Shown here one piece after another: positions 37,714-47,046 of a stretch of 64,000 nucleotides of DNA. Position 1 is the stretch's first letter, and every line of letters starts with the position of its first letter. Below the pieces are notes generated by a model. That model had not been told where the DNA came from and did not search any database. It saw nothing but the letters and a program-made list of their open reading frames with translations. The DNA is from Bradyrhizobium sp. 149 (GTDB lineage Bacteria > Pseudomonadota > Alphaproteobacteria > Rhizobiales > Xanthobacteraceae), in assembly GCF_023073915.1 (NCBI RefSeq), contig NZ_JADPKK010000023.1, positions 310,001 through 374,000 on the forward strand. The letters run 5' to 3'. Position numbers and translations under genes: made by a program.

Positions 37714-40203
37714 TCAGAACGTCACCCGCATCCCCGCATAGAACGCACGCGGCCGTGCCGGGCTGAGTGAGCGCGGGTCGGTGAACTCAGCGCCGCCATT
37801 GGTGAAGTTGGGCACGGCCTCCCGGTCGAAGAACTGTCCGTAGGTCGCGTAGCGCCTGTCGAAGATGTTGTCGATCTTGCCATAGAGCTGGACGGTCTTG
37901 GTCACCTGGTAGGAGGTGTGGAGATTGAACACGGTATAGGACGGCAGCTTCGCATATTGGTTGGACTCGTCGCCAACCAGATATTGGCTGGAGACGAACA
38001 GCGCGTTGCCGCCGACCTTCCAGACGTCGGTGACGGCATAGTCGACGCCGATCTTGACGCGGTGGCGTGGGATGGCCGGGAGCTGGTTGCCCGGCGAGAC
38101 CTGGATGGTCTCGGTCACAGGATCCCTGAACGGGCTTTCCGATCCGAGCTCCAACGCGTCGAGGAAGCGCGCGTCGACGAAGGCATAGCTCGCCTGGAAC
38201 TGAAGCGTGGGCGACTTGATATTGATTTCGGCCTCTAGCCCTTGCCGCCGCGTCCTGCCGACGTTTGAAAAATAGCCAAAGCCGGTACGCCCGACGGCGG
38301 GTACAGCAACAATATCGTCGTAGTTCGTGGCGCGGAATCCGCCGAGCTTCCAGCCCAGCGTGCCGATGTTCAGCTCCCTGCTGCCGCGCAAGCCCGCTTC
38401 CAAGGTCTTGGACACGACCTGTTTCAGCGGCGGATCGGAGACGAGAAACGCGGCAATGAGACAGGGACGGGCTGGATCCGAGCAGCCGAGCTCCAGCGGC
38501 GTCGGCACGCGGTTGGCCTCGGAATAGCCGGCATAGGCCGTCAACTCCGGCGTGATCTTGTAGGTGCCGCCGATCACCGGATTGAAACGGGTGAAGGTGT
38601 GATCGCCGTTGAGATCGGCCCCGAGCTGATCCTCCAGCGTGATACGCGCCACGTTGAACCGGCCGCCGCCCGTGACGGCAAACGCATCCGTGACGTTGAA
38701 CGTGTCCATCGCGTAAAGGCCGTTATATTGATTGACGGTCCGCAGCGAGACGGGACCGGCGACGGTGTTCGGGACGCCGGTCGGCCCCAGGAACAGGCCG
38801 CTGCCGCTGACGACGTAGTTTTCTCCAATCGTGCCGATCTCGGCGGTGGCGTTATAGCGCGTGACGCTGGCGTCATAGGTCGCGCCCACCACGACGCGGT
38901 TGTCGTGGCCGAACAGCTGATCGGTATTGGTGGCCTGCCCTGATACGCCAAACGTGGTCGACCGTATCGAGCTCCGGTCGATCTCGCCAAGGATCGTCCC
39001 GGACGCAAAAGGATTCGCAAGCGGCAGGCCGTTCACGCCGTTCGCCGGTGTGGCACCGTCGCCGAAGCAAAGAAGGCCAGTGAGCCCCGGATCGGTGCAT
39101 TCCTGCGCGTCGGTCGGATTGCCGTCGACGAGCTTCTGCTCGTACCTGCGCACATGCGCGGTGCCTTCGAGCGTCCAGGTCGGCGTCGCGTCGACCTTGC
39201 CGGTCAGGTTGAGATAGCCGACTCGGTTGGAGGTGGTCTGCGGTGTCGTGTAGGTCGCGCCCCAATATTTGTCGAGCAGCTCGGCCGGAACGGCAGCGCT
39301 GGCACCGAAATCGTTCTTGGCGACACCCATGTTGGCGTGGAATTCGCTGTCGCCGGCCTTGTAGCCGAGATCGCCGTAGAAGCGCCGCACGTCCGACTGG
39401 GAGAAATTGCGGAAGCCGTTGTCATGCAGGCCTTCGAGCGCGGCATAGACGCCGTAGTTCTTGTCGACCGTCTTGCCCCATTGCGCCGAGCCCTGGATGC
39501 GGCCGAACGAGCCGCCCATGAGATCAAGTTCCGCGCCCTGATAGGTAAAACCGTCCTTCATTTGCAAATTGATCGCGCCGCCGAGCGCGTTGAGACCGAA
39601 GGCGGGATTGTTGGTCACGAGCGTCACCGACCGGATCGCCGCGGTCGGGATCAGATCCCAGTTGACGGCATCGGAGAAGGCTTCGTTGATGCGGACGCCG
39701 TTCTGATACACCGCGAGGCCTTGCGGCGTGCCCGTCACGGGCGAGGCAACGAAGCCGCGGAATTCGACATCCGGCTGAAACGGATTGCCGGTGACCTCGC
39801 TGATGTTGACGCCGGCGATGTTGTCACGGAGCGCGTCGGTGATGTTCAGCGAGCCGGTGCGCTTGATCTGGCTGGCGTCGACGGCGTTGACCGCCGACGG
39901 AACCTTGTCGACGTCAAGTCCTCTGCCGGTGCCCGGCGCGGTCGGGTAGACGTAGATGCGTGTCTTGGGGCTGGCGGATGACGGCGCCCCGATGTGCGCG
40001 ACCGGACGCGATGACGCAGTGCGCCGCGCCGTTGACGGCGGCGGAGCCGTCACCTCGACCGGCGGCAGGTTCTGGACGTTGGTCTCCTCGTCCTGCGCGG
40101 CCCTCGCGGGGCTGGCGAAGATCAAGCCCGACACCAACCCGGTCGAAACCGAGGCCATCAACAAACGACGCTTGAACCAAAGAGCCTTGAACCAGAGAGC
40201 CAT
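37714..40203 (-). CDS. TonB-dependent outer-membrane receptor
   Basis: 829 residues if started at the ATG at 40203; the frame is open to 40338 and the start is uncertain. A signal-like segment (RRLLMASVSTGLVSGLIFAS) precedes a plug domain (LNITDALRDNIAGVNISEVT, LAVYQNGVRINEAFSDAVNW) and a large beta-barrel ending RAFYAGMRVTF with terminal Phe. It takes up a metal complex or other scarce ligand with TonB energy. Position at the edge of the quinoprotein/lanthanide island suggests a lanthanophore or rare-earth ligand (LutH-like role), but a siderophore is equally possible on sequence alone. Confidence 0.85.
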   Translation of the reverse strand: MALWFKALWFKRRLLMASVSTGLVSGLIFASPARAAQDEETNVQNLPPVEVTAPPPSTARRTASSRPVAHIGAPSSASPKTRIYVYPTAPGTGRGLDVDKVPSAVNAVDASQIKRTGSLNITDALRDNIAGVNISEVTGNPFQPDVEFRGFVASPVTGTPQGLAVYQNGVRINEAFSDAVNWDLIPTAAIRSVTLVTNNPAFGLNALGGAINLQMKDGFTYQGAELDLMGGSFGRIQGSAQWGKTVDKNYGVYAALEGLHDNGFRNFSQSDVRRFYGDLGYKAGDSEFHANMGVAKNDFGASAAVPAELLDKYWGATYTTPQTTSNRVGYLNLTGKVDATPTWTLEGTAHVRRYEQKLVDGNPTDAQECTDPGLTGLLCFGDGATPANGVNGLPLANPFASGTILGEIDRSSIRSTTFGVSGQATNTDQLFGHDNRVVVGATYDASVTRYNATAEIGTIGENYVVSGSGLFLGPTGVPNTVAGPVSLRTVNQYNGLYAMDTFNVTDAFAVTGGGRFNVARITLEDQLGADLNGDHTFTRFNPVIGGTYKITPELTAYAGYSEANRVPTPLELGCSDPARPCLIAAFLVSDPPLKQVVSKTLEAGLRGSRELNIGTLGWKLGGFRATNYDDIVAVPAVGRTGFGYFSNVGRTRRQGLEAEINIKSPTLQFQASYAFVDARFLDALELGSESPFRDPVTETIQVSPGNQLPAIPRHRVKIGVDYAVTDVWKVGGNALFVSSQYLVGDESNQYAKLPSYTVFNLHTSYQVTKTVQLYGKIDNIFDRRYATYGQFFDREAVPNFTNGGAEFTDPRSLSPARPRAFYAGMRVTF

Positions 40204-40215
40204 GAACCAACTAGC
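40171..40215 (-). repeat. Three 15-bp tandem units at the receptor N-terminus
   Basis: CTTGAACCAAAGAGC, CTTGAACCAGAGAGC and CATGAACCAACTAGC lie head to tail on the plus strand. On the minus strand they read (A-S/L-W-F-M/K) repeated, e.g. ALWFKALWFK, right before the signal peptide of the TonB receptor and overlap its likely start codon. Slippage here could change start choice. Confidence 0.8.
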
Positions 40216-40377
40216 CTTGCCTATCCCTGCCTTCCCATGCGTGACCACCGGCTGTTCTGATTTTCGCCGGTTGGTCGAGACGAGTGTAGTTGGCAGCCGA
40301 GCGCGCGCCAGCCACAAAAGGTCGGGCAATATCCGCACCCGTTTTCCCGACGAAATCGGGAATTTTTCCCGATGTGT

Positions 40378-41733
40378 TCAGGCCGCCGCCGTCGGAACCA
40401 GCGCCTCGACGGTCAGGCCGCCATCGCCGGAGACGACATTGAGCGTGCCGCCCAGCGCCATAATCCGCTCGCGCATGCCGACGAGGCCGAAGCCGAGCTT
40501 CTGACCAGCCTCCATGCCGCGACCATTGTCGCTGACCCGCACCCGGGCGCAGCCGCGGCCATCGCCTGCGGGCTCCACGGGCTCGATGACGACGTTGACC
40601 GAGGTCGCGCCGGCATGGCGGAACACGTTGGTGAGCGCCTCCTGCACGATGCGGTAGATGGTGAGGTCGGCGGTCTCCCCCGTAACACCAAGCGCCGGCG
40701 AGATCACGGTCTCGATGGCGACATCGGGATGCGATTCTCGCCACAGCCGCGACAACGATTCCAGCGCCTGGCGCAAGCCGAGCTCGGCAAGGCCGACGGG
40801 CCGGAGGCGCTCCAGCACGCGGCGATTGAACTGCTGAAGCGCGTTGATCTGCTCCAGCATGGCGCTGCCGTGCTTTCGCACGGCCTCCGCATTCGGGGGG
40901 CGTCCGTCCGCCTGCTTCGCCAGCGCGCTGGCATGCGCGCGCAGTGAGAACAGATATGGCCCGAACTCGTCATGCAGCTCGCGCGCGATCTCCTTGCGCT
41001 CGACGTCCTGGAGCGACACCGTTCGCTCGGCGAGGCGCCGCTTGTCCTCGATCGCCTCGCTGAGCGTTGCCGCAAGATGATTGAGCTTGGTGCAGATCGC
41101 GGCGAGTTCCGGCGCGCCCCCCGGGGCGACGCGCGCCTGATAGCGCCCGTCTTCGAGCTCGGCCATCACATCCGCCAGGGAATGGAGCGGCGCCAGTGCC
41201 CGGCCGACCACATTCATCATCACCAGGAACAGCGCGAGCGCGATCACCGAGCCCACCTCGAGCTGGGTCACGATGGCGTCCCAGATCTCGGCGATCTCGT
41301 CGTCGGGATGCGAGGTGATCAGGAGCGAGCCTGGCTTGCCATGGATCGAGACGGGCACGCTCACCGCGGTCTGCTCGGGATGCACCAGGCTGACGAACCA
41401 GGTCGGCGGTCCGCGGGTGTCGTCATCGGCGTCGGTCCGGGGCTGCGTCAGCGGACTGCCGCCTTCGTCCCGAAGCGCGATGCTGACATGGCGCAGGCGG
41501 CTGAGGTCGCGCGCGATCTGGTTCAGCCTGGCATCCGGATCGGGCGCTTCGTTGAGGTCCGCGACGATCATTTCGATGAATTCGCGCGCGAGCCGGATCA
41601 CGCTCTGGTCCTCGGCCTGCACGCGCGGCCCGGCTTCCGCGACCTGGCGGCCGATATTGACCGCGAGCCCCAGCGCCAGCAGCAGCGCCAGCAGCAGGTT
41701 GATGCGCCCGCGCAAGGATAGATTTTGCCACAT
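40378..41733 (-). CDS. NarL/UhpB-type sensor histidine kinase (FlhS-like)
   Basis: 451 residues. Transmembrane helices near 8-28 and 158-178 flank a periplasmic sensor region; a HAMP domain follows, then HisKA_3 with ELHDEFGPYLFSLRAHA (phospho-His) and a HATPase domain (NVFRHAG, DNGRGM, GFGLVGMRERI). It is divergent from a LuxR-type regulator, 143 bases away, and close to fghA. In Paracoccus the FlhSR pair controls methanol/formaldehyde oxidation, so this is likely its counterpart. The signal is unknown. Confidence 0.85.
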   Translation of the reverse strand: MWQNLSLRGRINLLLALLLALGLAVNIGRQVAEAGPRVQAEDQSVIRLAREFIEMIVADLNEAPDPDARLNQIARDLSRLRHVSIALRDEGGSPLTQPRTDADDDTRGPPTWFVSLVHPEQTAVSVPVSIHGKPGSLLITSHPDDEIAEIWDAIVTQLEVGSVIALALFLVMMNVVGRALAPLHSLADVMAELEDGRYQARVAPGGAPELAAICTKLNHLAATLSEAIEDKRRLAERTVSLQDVERKEIARELHDEFGPYLFSLRAHASALAKQADGRPPNAEAVRKHGSAMLEQINALQQFNRRVLERLRPVGLAELGLRQALESLSRLWRESHPDVAIETVISPALGVTGETADLTIYRIVQEALTNVFRHAGATSVNVVIEPVEPAGDGRGCARVRVSDNGRGMEAGQKLGFGLVGMRERIMALGGTLNVVSGDGGLTVEALVPTAAA

Positions 41734-41876
41734 TGGTGTCGCCCGTGCCCCCGCGAAGGATTGCCTGCGCCTGTCCGATGACGTTGACAGAGGCGAAGCG
41801 CCCGATATCTAATCGAAACGTACAGCAATCCCGGCCGGGCGCGAAATAGGCCAAGACGCTGTCGCGAGGAACGCCT

Positions 41877-42497
41877 ATGCGCATTTTGATCGTCGACGAT
41901 CATCCCATCGTCGCCTCCGGCTGCCGCGCCGTGCTGGCCGACGAGGACGAGGTCGAGATTTTGGAGGCCGCTGACGCCGAAGACGGCGAGTGCGTCTTCA
42001 TCGTCGAGCGCCCCGACCTCTCGATCATCGACATCAACCTGCCGACCGTGTCCGGCTTCGAGCTCGCGCGCCGCATCCTTGAGCGCGCGCCCGAGGCCCG
42101 AATCATCATGTTCAGCATGAACGACGATCCTGCTTTCGCCGCGCGTGCGATCGAGTGCGGCGCCAAGGGCTACATCTCCAAGTCCGGCGACCCCGATGAT
42201 CTCGTCGAGGCGATCCGCACCGTCGGCAGCGGCGGCACCTATCTGCCGAGCGCGATCGCGCGCAGCATCGCCTTTGCGGGACCCGCGCTGGCGCAAAGCC
42301 CGCTCTCGAAGCTGAACGCGCGCGAGATGGAGATCTTGCGGCTGCTCAGCGCCGGAAAGAGCCTGTCCGAGATCGCCTGGCTGGTGCAGTCGTCCTACAA
42401 GACTGTGGCCAACACCTCGTCGATCATGCGCCAGAAGCTCGGGGTGAAAACCTCTGTCGAGCTGGTGCGGCTGGCGATCGACAGCGGCGTGGCCTGA
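41877..42497 (+). CDS. LuxR/NarL-type response regulator (FlhR-like)
   Basis: 206 residues. The receiver domain has acidic pocket VDDHP, phosphorylation Asp52 in LSIIDINLP and Lys in YISKSG; residues 143-205 form a LuxR helix-turn-helix (LNAREMEILRLLSAGKSLSE, SSYKTVANTSSIMRQKLGV). It pairs with the divergent kinase and probably activates the C1/quinoprotein genes around it. The DNA site is not visible. Confidence 0.88.
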   Translation: MRILIVDDHPIVASGCRAVLADEDEVEILEAADAEDGECVFIVERPDLSIIDINLPTVSGFELARRILERAPEARIIMFSMNDDPAFAARAIECGAKGYISKSGDPDDLVEAIRTVGSGGTYLPSAIARSIAFAGPALAQSPLSKLNAREMEILRLLSAGKSLSEIAWLVQSSYKTVANTSSIMRQKLGVKTSVELVRLAIDSGVA

Positions 42498-42555
42498 CGG
42501 CCGCCGCACAAGCGTTGCAATCCTGATGTGGCTTGATGCCACGGAGCATATCGGC

Positions 42556-43401
42556 ATGACGATCCAGACTGTCTCGACCAATACATCCTATGGCGGCGTG
42601 CAGGGCGTGTACCGCCACGCCAGCCAGGCGACCGGAACCGACATGGTGTTCTCGGTCTATGTTCCCCCGCATGCACAGGGCGCCAAGCTGCCCGTGGTCT
42701 GGTATCTCTCCGGCCTCACCTGCACGCACGCCAACGTCACCGAGAAGGGCGAATTCCGTAAGGCCTGCGCCGAGCTCGGTCTGATCTTCGTCGCGCCCGA
42801 CACCAGCCCGCGCGGCCCCGACGTGCCTGGCGATGCCAACAATGCCTATGATTTCGGCCTCGGTGCGGGCTTCTATGTCGACGCCACGGAAGCGCCGTTT
42901 TCACGCAATTATCGCATGTGGAGCTACGTCACCGACGAACTGCCAAAACTCGTGGCCGAGAACTTTCCGGTCGATGCGAAGCGGCAATCGGTGATGGGAC
43001 ACTCGATGGGTGGCCACGGCGCGCTGACGGTCGCGCTGCGCAACCCACACCGTTTTCGCGCGGCCAGCGCCTTTGCGCCGATCGTGGCGCCATCGCTTGT
43101 GCCCTGGGGCATCAAGGCGCTGACCGGCTATCTCGGCCCCAACAAGGACATTTGGCGCAGCCACGACACGGTGGCGCTGATCGAGGACGGGGCGAAGTTT
43201 TCAGGCTTCCTGGTCGACGTCGGCGAGGCCGATAACTTTTTGAAGGAGCAGCTTCGTCCCGAACTGCTGCAGGCGGCCTGCGCCAAGGCCAACATCCCGC
43301 TGACGCTGCGACGGCAGGCGGGCTACGACCACAGCTATTATTTCATCTCGACCTTCATGAGCGACCATCTGCACTGGCATGCGGAGAGACTGAAGGCGTG
43401 A
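42556..43401 (+). CDS. fghA: S-formylglutathione hydrolase
   Basis: 281 residues from the ATG at 42556, nine bases after a GGAG. Esterase D fold: LSGLTCTHAN (oxyanion region), nucleophile Ser150 in GHSMGGHGAL, Asp in VDVGEADNF and His in AGYDHSYYFI. It hydrolyses S-formylglutathione to formate and glutathione, the second step of glutathione-dependent formaldehyde oxidation. The dehydrogenase partner is not in the window. The end overlaps the convergent gene by 47 bases. Confidence 0.93.
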   Translation: MTIQTVSTNTSYGGVQGVYRHASQATGTDMVFSVYVPPHAQGAKLPVVWYLSGLTCTHANVTEKGEFRKACAELGLIFVAPDTSPRGPDVPGDANNAYDFGLGAGFYVDATEAPFSRNYRMWSYVTDELPKLVAENFPVDAKRQSVMGHSMGGHGALTVALRNPHRFRAASAFAPIVAPSLVPWGIKALTGYLGPNKDIWRSHDTVALIEDGAKFSGFLVDVGEADNFLKEQLRPELLQAACAKANIPLTLRRQAGYDHSYYFISTFMSDHLHWHAERLKA

Positions 43402-43942
43402 TCTCTTCTCTTACCCTCCCTGGACGGTAAGCACCACCAATTGACGGTTTGCCGTAATTCGGCGCCAGCAACCGGTTGCGGATCAGATAGCTCATTGTGC
43501 GCGTCCAGGCTTCATCCGTGTTGCCACGCATGTCGGCGCTGGCGGCCGTGATCATGGTGCCGGTCTTCACGTCGCGCAGGTAGATGTTCAGATTTATGAT
43601 CAGGTTCGAGACCTTCTGCACCATGCCGGTGATCTCCAGGTCGGCGCCCAATTGTCCGGCAAGCTGAAGATCGCAGTTGCCGCAGGCCTGTAAATTGCTG
43701 TGACGGGCGGCATCCCGGATCGGCGCGATATCGAGCAGCTGGAACCGGCCTGACTCAGCCAGTGCCTTGCGCAACTGCTCGCTGATGAGGTCGAGCCGCG
43801 CCTCCTCCGGCTTCGAGCCATAGAACTCGCCGGGCAGGCTAGTATCGATCAACTCAAAGTCGAACACCGCAAGTTTCGGCGGATCGGCGAGCGCGGCCGA
43901 GCCCGTCAACAGCAAAGCTGCGAAACATATCAGCGCTCGCAT
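43355..43942 (-). CDS. Periplasmic DUF3280/DUF2380-like protein of quinoprotein clusters
   Basis: 195 residues from the ATG at 43942, with a signal peptide MRALICFAALLLTGSAALAD. The mature part starts LAVFDFELIDTSLPGEF, then LQACGNCDLQLAGQLGADLE with two close cysteines and VQKVSNLIINLNIYLRDVKT. This pattern matches small secreted proteins that I recall beside PQQ-dependent dehydrogenase and ABC genes. Activity unknown. Confidence 0.7.
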   Translation of the reverse strand: MRALICFAALLLTGSAALADPPKLAVFDFELIDTSLPGEFYGSKPEEARLDLISEQLRKALAESGRFQLLDIAPIRDAARHSNLQACGNCDLQLAGQLGADLEITGMVQKVSNLIINLNIYLRDVKTGTMITAASADMRGNTDEAWTRTMSYLIRNRLLAPNYGKPSIGGAYRPGRVREEITPSVSPHASADGRS

Positions 43943-44070
43943 GATCGTGATTCTCGACGTGGCAGCGTGAGGACGAAATGCGGGGTTGCATGCCCTGACA
44001 AATCGGTCATGCTTTGAGAGAAGACAATTCTCCACCGGCGGTCAAGCCAGGGAGAACATCTGGAGGAAAC

Positions 44071-45252
44071 ATGATCCGATGGTTGGTCGGCCTGATCGGC
44101 TTGGGTCTTGCTGCGACGGGCGCGCTCGCGGCCAACCCTGTCATGATCGGCGTCGGCTATCTCGGTGTCGCCGGCACCAGATCAACGCTGTCGCTGGTCG
44201 AGCAGCCCGCGGAGAATGACGGCGTTGCCGGCGCGCGTCTCGCCACCGAGGACAACAACACCACCGGCAAATTCCTCAACCAGCGATTTGCGCTGGAGGA
44301 GCGGCGTATCAAGGAGGGCGAGGATGCCGTGCAAGCGGCGACCGACCTCGCCGCACGCAACGGCTTCATCATCGCCGACTTGCCGGCCGATGCGCTGCTG
44401 AAAGTCGCCGACGCCCTTCGCGAGCGCGGCACGCTGCTGTTCAACGCCGGGGCTATCGACGAGCGGCTGCGCGAGGCCGATTGCCGTGCCAATGTCATCC
44501 ACACCGCGCCGACGCGCGCGATGCTGGCGGACGCGCTCGGCCAGTATCTGGTATGGAAGCAATGGAAGCGCTGGCTGCTCGTGGTCGGCTCGCATGACGA
44601 GGACAGACTGTTCGCCGATGCGCTGCGGCGTACCGCGACGCGGTTCGGCGCCAAGGTCGTGCAGGAGCGTAGCTTCGAAGACAAAGGCGGCGCGCGCCGC
44701 ACGGATTCGGGCGTGACGCTGATCCAGCGCCAGATGCCGGTGTTCACGCAACAGGCACCGGCCTATGACGTGCTGGTCGCCGCGGACGAGAGCGAGGTGT
44801 TCGGCGCCTACCTGCCCTATCGCACCTGGGATCCGCGGCCTGTCGCAGGCTCTGCCGGCCTGGTGCCGCGGAGCTGGGACGCCGCGCAGGACCAGTGGGG
44901 CGCGATCCAGATGCAGAACCGCTTCGTCAAGCTGAACGCGCGGCGGATGACCGCGCTCGACATGCAGGCATGGACCGCCGTGCGCATGATCGGAGAGGCC
45001 ACCTCGCGCACCAGTTCCGGCGACGTCAAGAAGGTCACCGATTTCATCAAGGGTCCGGATTTTTCGGTTGCTGCCTTCAAGGGCACGAAGCTGACCCTGC
45101 GCGACTGGAACCTGCAGCTGCGGCAGCCGATCCTGCTGGTCGACGGCCGCATGGTGGTTTCGGTGTCGCCGCAGGAAGGTTTTTTGCACCAGGTCTCCGA
45201 ACTCGATACGCTCGGCTATGACCGCCCGGAGAGCAAATGCAAGCTGAAATGA
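44071..45252 (+). CDS. ABC transporter substrate-binding protein, PQQ-dependent alcohol dehydrogenase system
   Basis: 393 residues. A GGAGG at 44062-44066 fixes the ATG at 44071. Signal peptide to ALAAN, then a Leu/Ile/Val-binding-like fold (VMIGVGYLGVAGTRSTLSLV, LAARNGFIIADLPADALLKV). This is the binding-protein family known from PQQ alcohol oxidation clusters (TIGR03863 type). Here it leads a tightly coupled operon with beta-propeller, ATPase and permease. The homologous Ped/Lut systems are linked to lanthanide use, so a rare-earth complex is a plausible ligand. Confidence 0.85.
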   Translation: MIRWLVGLIGLGLAATGALAANPVMIGVGYLGVAGTRSTLSLVEQPAENDGVAGARLATEDNNTTGKFLNQRFALEERRIKEGEDAVQAATDLAARNGFIIADLPADALLKVADALRERGTLLFNAGAIDERLREADCRANVIHTAPTRAMLADALGQYLVWKQWKRWLLVVGSHDEDRLFADALRRTATRFGAKVVQERSFEDKGGARRTDSGVTLIQRQMPVFTQQAPAYDVLVAADESEVFGAYLPYRTWDPRPVAGSAGLVPRSWDAAQDQWGAIQMQNRFVKLNARRMTALDMQAWTAVRMIGEATSRTSSGDVKKVTDFIKGPDFSVAAFKGTKLTLRDWNLQLRQPILLVDGRMVVSVSPQEGFLHQVSELDTLGYDRPESKCKLK

Positions 45253-45274
45253 GGACCGTAAAGTGAGGACCTGG

Positions 45275-46243
45275 ATGTTGCGCATGTGGCGTGTTGGGGT
45301 GCTGTCCGGACTGGCGCTGGCGGCAGCGCCCGCGCATGCGTTCATCGCCTATGTCTCGAACGAGAAGAGCAACACAGTCTCTGTGATCGACACCGACAGC
45401 TGGGCGGTGACCAAGACCATCAAGGTCGGCCAGCGCCCGCGCGGCATCGACTTCACGCGCGACGGCAAGTTCGTGATGGTCGCGGTCGGCGACGACGACA
45501 CCATCCAGATGATCGATGCCAAGACGCAAACCGTGGTGGACAGCCTGCCCTCCGGGCCCGACCCTGAATTGTTCGCCCAGGATGCCGCCGGCAAGATCCT
45601 CTATGTCGCTAACGAGAACGACAACACGGTGACCGTGATCGACCTTGAGAAGCGCGCCCGCCTTGGCGATATCCAGGTCGGCGTCGAGCCCGAGGGCATG
45701 ACCATCAGCCCGGACGGCAAGACGCTGATCAACACCTCCGAGACCACCAACATGGCGCATTTCATCGACACATCGTCGCGCCAGATCGTCGCCAACGTGC
45801 TGGTCGATGCGCGGCCGCGCTTCGCCGAATTCAAGCACGACGCGTCCGAATTGTGGGTGTCCTCGGAGATCGGCGGCACCGTGTCGATCATCGACCCCGG
45901 AAAGCACGAGGTAACCGGCAAGATCAATTTCGAGATTCCGGGCTTGAGGAAAGAGGCCATCCAGCCCGTTGGCATCGGCATGACCAAGGACGACAAGACC
46001 GCCTTCATCGCGCTCGGTCCCGCCAACCGCATCGCTGTGGTCGATACCGCCACGCGCAAGGTGACGAAATATCTGCTGGTCGGACAGCGGGTCTGGCACA
46101 TGGCATTCACGCCCGACGAAAAATATCTGCTCACCACGAATGGCGTGTCGAACGACGTCTCCGTCATCGACGTCGCCGCGCAAAAAGTGATCAAGACGAT
46201 TCAAGTGGGCGAACTGCCCTGGGGCATCACGATCGCGCCATGA
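45275..46243 (+). CDS. PQQ-associated YVTN beta-propeller protein
   Basis: 322 residues from the ATG at 45275 (GAGG six bases upstream; a GTG at 45263 is an alternative). Signal peptide ending AHAF, then six to seven propeller blades with repeats such as VSNEKSNTVSVIDTDSWAV, VANENDNTVTVIDLEKRA and TNGVSNDVSVIDVAAQKVI. The family accompanies the ABC genes of PQQ alcohol systems. It is periplasmic and may bind ligand or the transporter. It overlaps the ATPase in an ATGA. Confidence 0.87.
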   Translation: MLRMWRVGVLSGLALAAAPAHAFIAYVSNEKSNTVSVIDTDSWAVTKTIKVGQRPRGIDFTRDGKFVMVAVGDDDTIQMIDAKTQTVVDSLPSGPDPELFAQDAAGKILYVANENDNTVTVIDLEKRARLGDIQVGVEPEGMTISPDGKTLINTSETTNMAHFIDTSSRQIVANVLVDARPRFAEFKHDASELWVSSEIGGTVSIIDPGKHEVTGKINFEIPGLRKEAIQPVGIGMTKDDKTAFIALGPANRIAVVDTATRKVTKYLLVGQRVWHMAFTPDEKYLLTTNGVSNDVSVIDVAAQKVIKTIQVGELPWGITIAP

Positions 46244-47046
46244 CCAGCCCTGCTCCCATCGCCGAACAACGCGAGACGCCACGGCCGGGTCCGGCAGCGG
46301 CGCCGGCGCTGTCGATCGACAGCGTCAGCCACGCTTATGGCCCGCGCCGGGCATTGATGGACGTGTCCTTCAACGTGCAGCCCGCAAGCTTCACGGCCCT
46401 GCTCGGCCTCAACGGCGCGGGCAAGAGCACGCTGTTCTCGCTCATCACGCGGCTATTCGGCATCCAGTCCGGCCGCGTCGGCATTTTCGGCCATGACATC
46501 AGCAAAAACCCCGGCGAAGCGCTGCGGTTGCTCGGCGTCGTGTTCCAGCCGCGCACGCTCGATCTCGATCTGTCGCTGACGCAGAACCTGCTCTATCACG
46601 CCGCGCTCCACGGGATCAGCCGCCGCGAGGCGGCCGCGCGCAGCGCCGAGCTGCTCGGGCGCATCGGGCTGACCGAGCGCGCCGGCAGCAAGGTGCGCGA
46701 TCTCTCCGGCGGGCAGATGCGGCGGCTGGAGATCGCCCGGGCACTGCTGCACCGGCCGCGCCTGCTGTTGCTGGACGAGCCGACCGTCGGCCTCGACGTC
46801 AAGGCGCGCGCCGACATCATCAGCCATGTCCGCCAGCTCGTGAGCGAGCAAGGCATCGGCGTGCTCTGGGCCACGCATCTGTTCGACGAGATCCTGCCTG
46901 GCGACGATCTCGTGGTGCTGCACCAGGGCAAGGTTCTGGCGCAGGGGCCGATGAGCCGCGTCGTCGCGGAAGCCGGCGCGCAGGACGTCAATACCGCCTT
47001 CATGCGCCTGACCGGCGCGCAGACCCTGCCGGGCGGCGGCATATGA
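46240..47046 (+). CDS. ABC transporter ATP-binding protein, PQQ-dependent alcohol dehydrogenase system
   Basis: 268 residues. Walker A GLNGAGKST, signature LSGGQMRRLEIARAL, Walker B LLLLDEPTVGLD and ATHLFDE switch region. Single-domain ATPase of the DrrA/CcmA type that drives the permease next to it. ATGA overlaps at both ends show strict coupling. Counterpart of the Pseudomonas ped and Methylobacterium lut ATPases by context. Confidence 0.88.
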   Translation: MTSPAPIAEQRETPRPGPAAAPALSIDSVSHAYGPRRALMDVSFNVQPASFTALLGLNGAGKSTLFSLITRLFGIQSGRVGIFGHDISKNPGEALRLLGVVFQPRTLDLDLSLTQNLLYHAALHGISRREAAARSAELLGRIGLTERAGSKVRDLSGGQMRRLEIARALLHRPRLLLLDEPTVGLDVKARADIISHVRQLVSEQGIGVLWATHLFDEILPGDDLVVLHQGKVLAQGPMSRVVAEAGAQDVNTAFMRLTGAQTLPGGGI

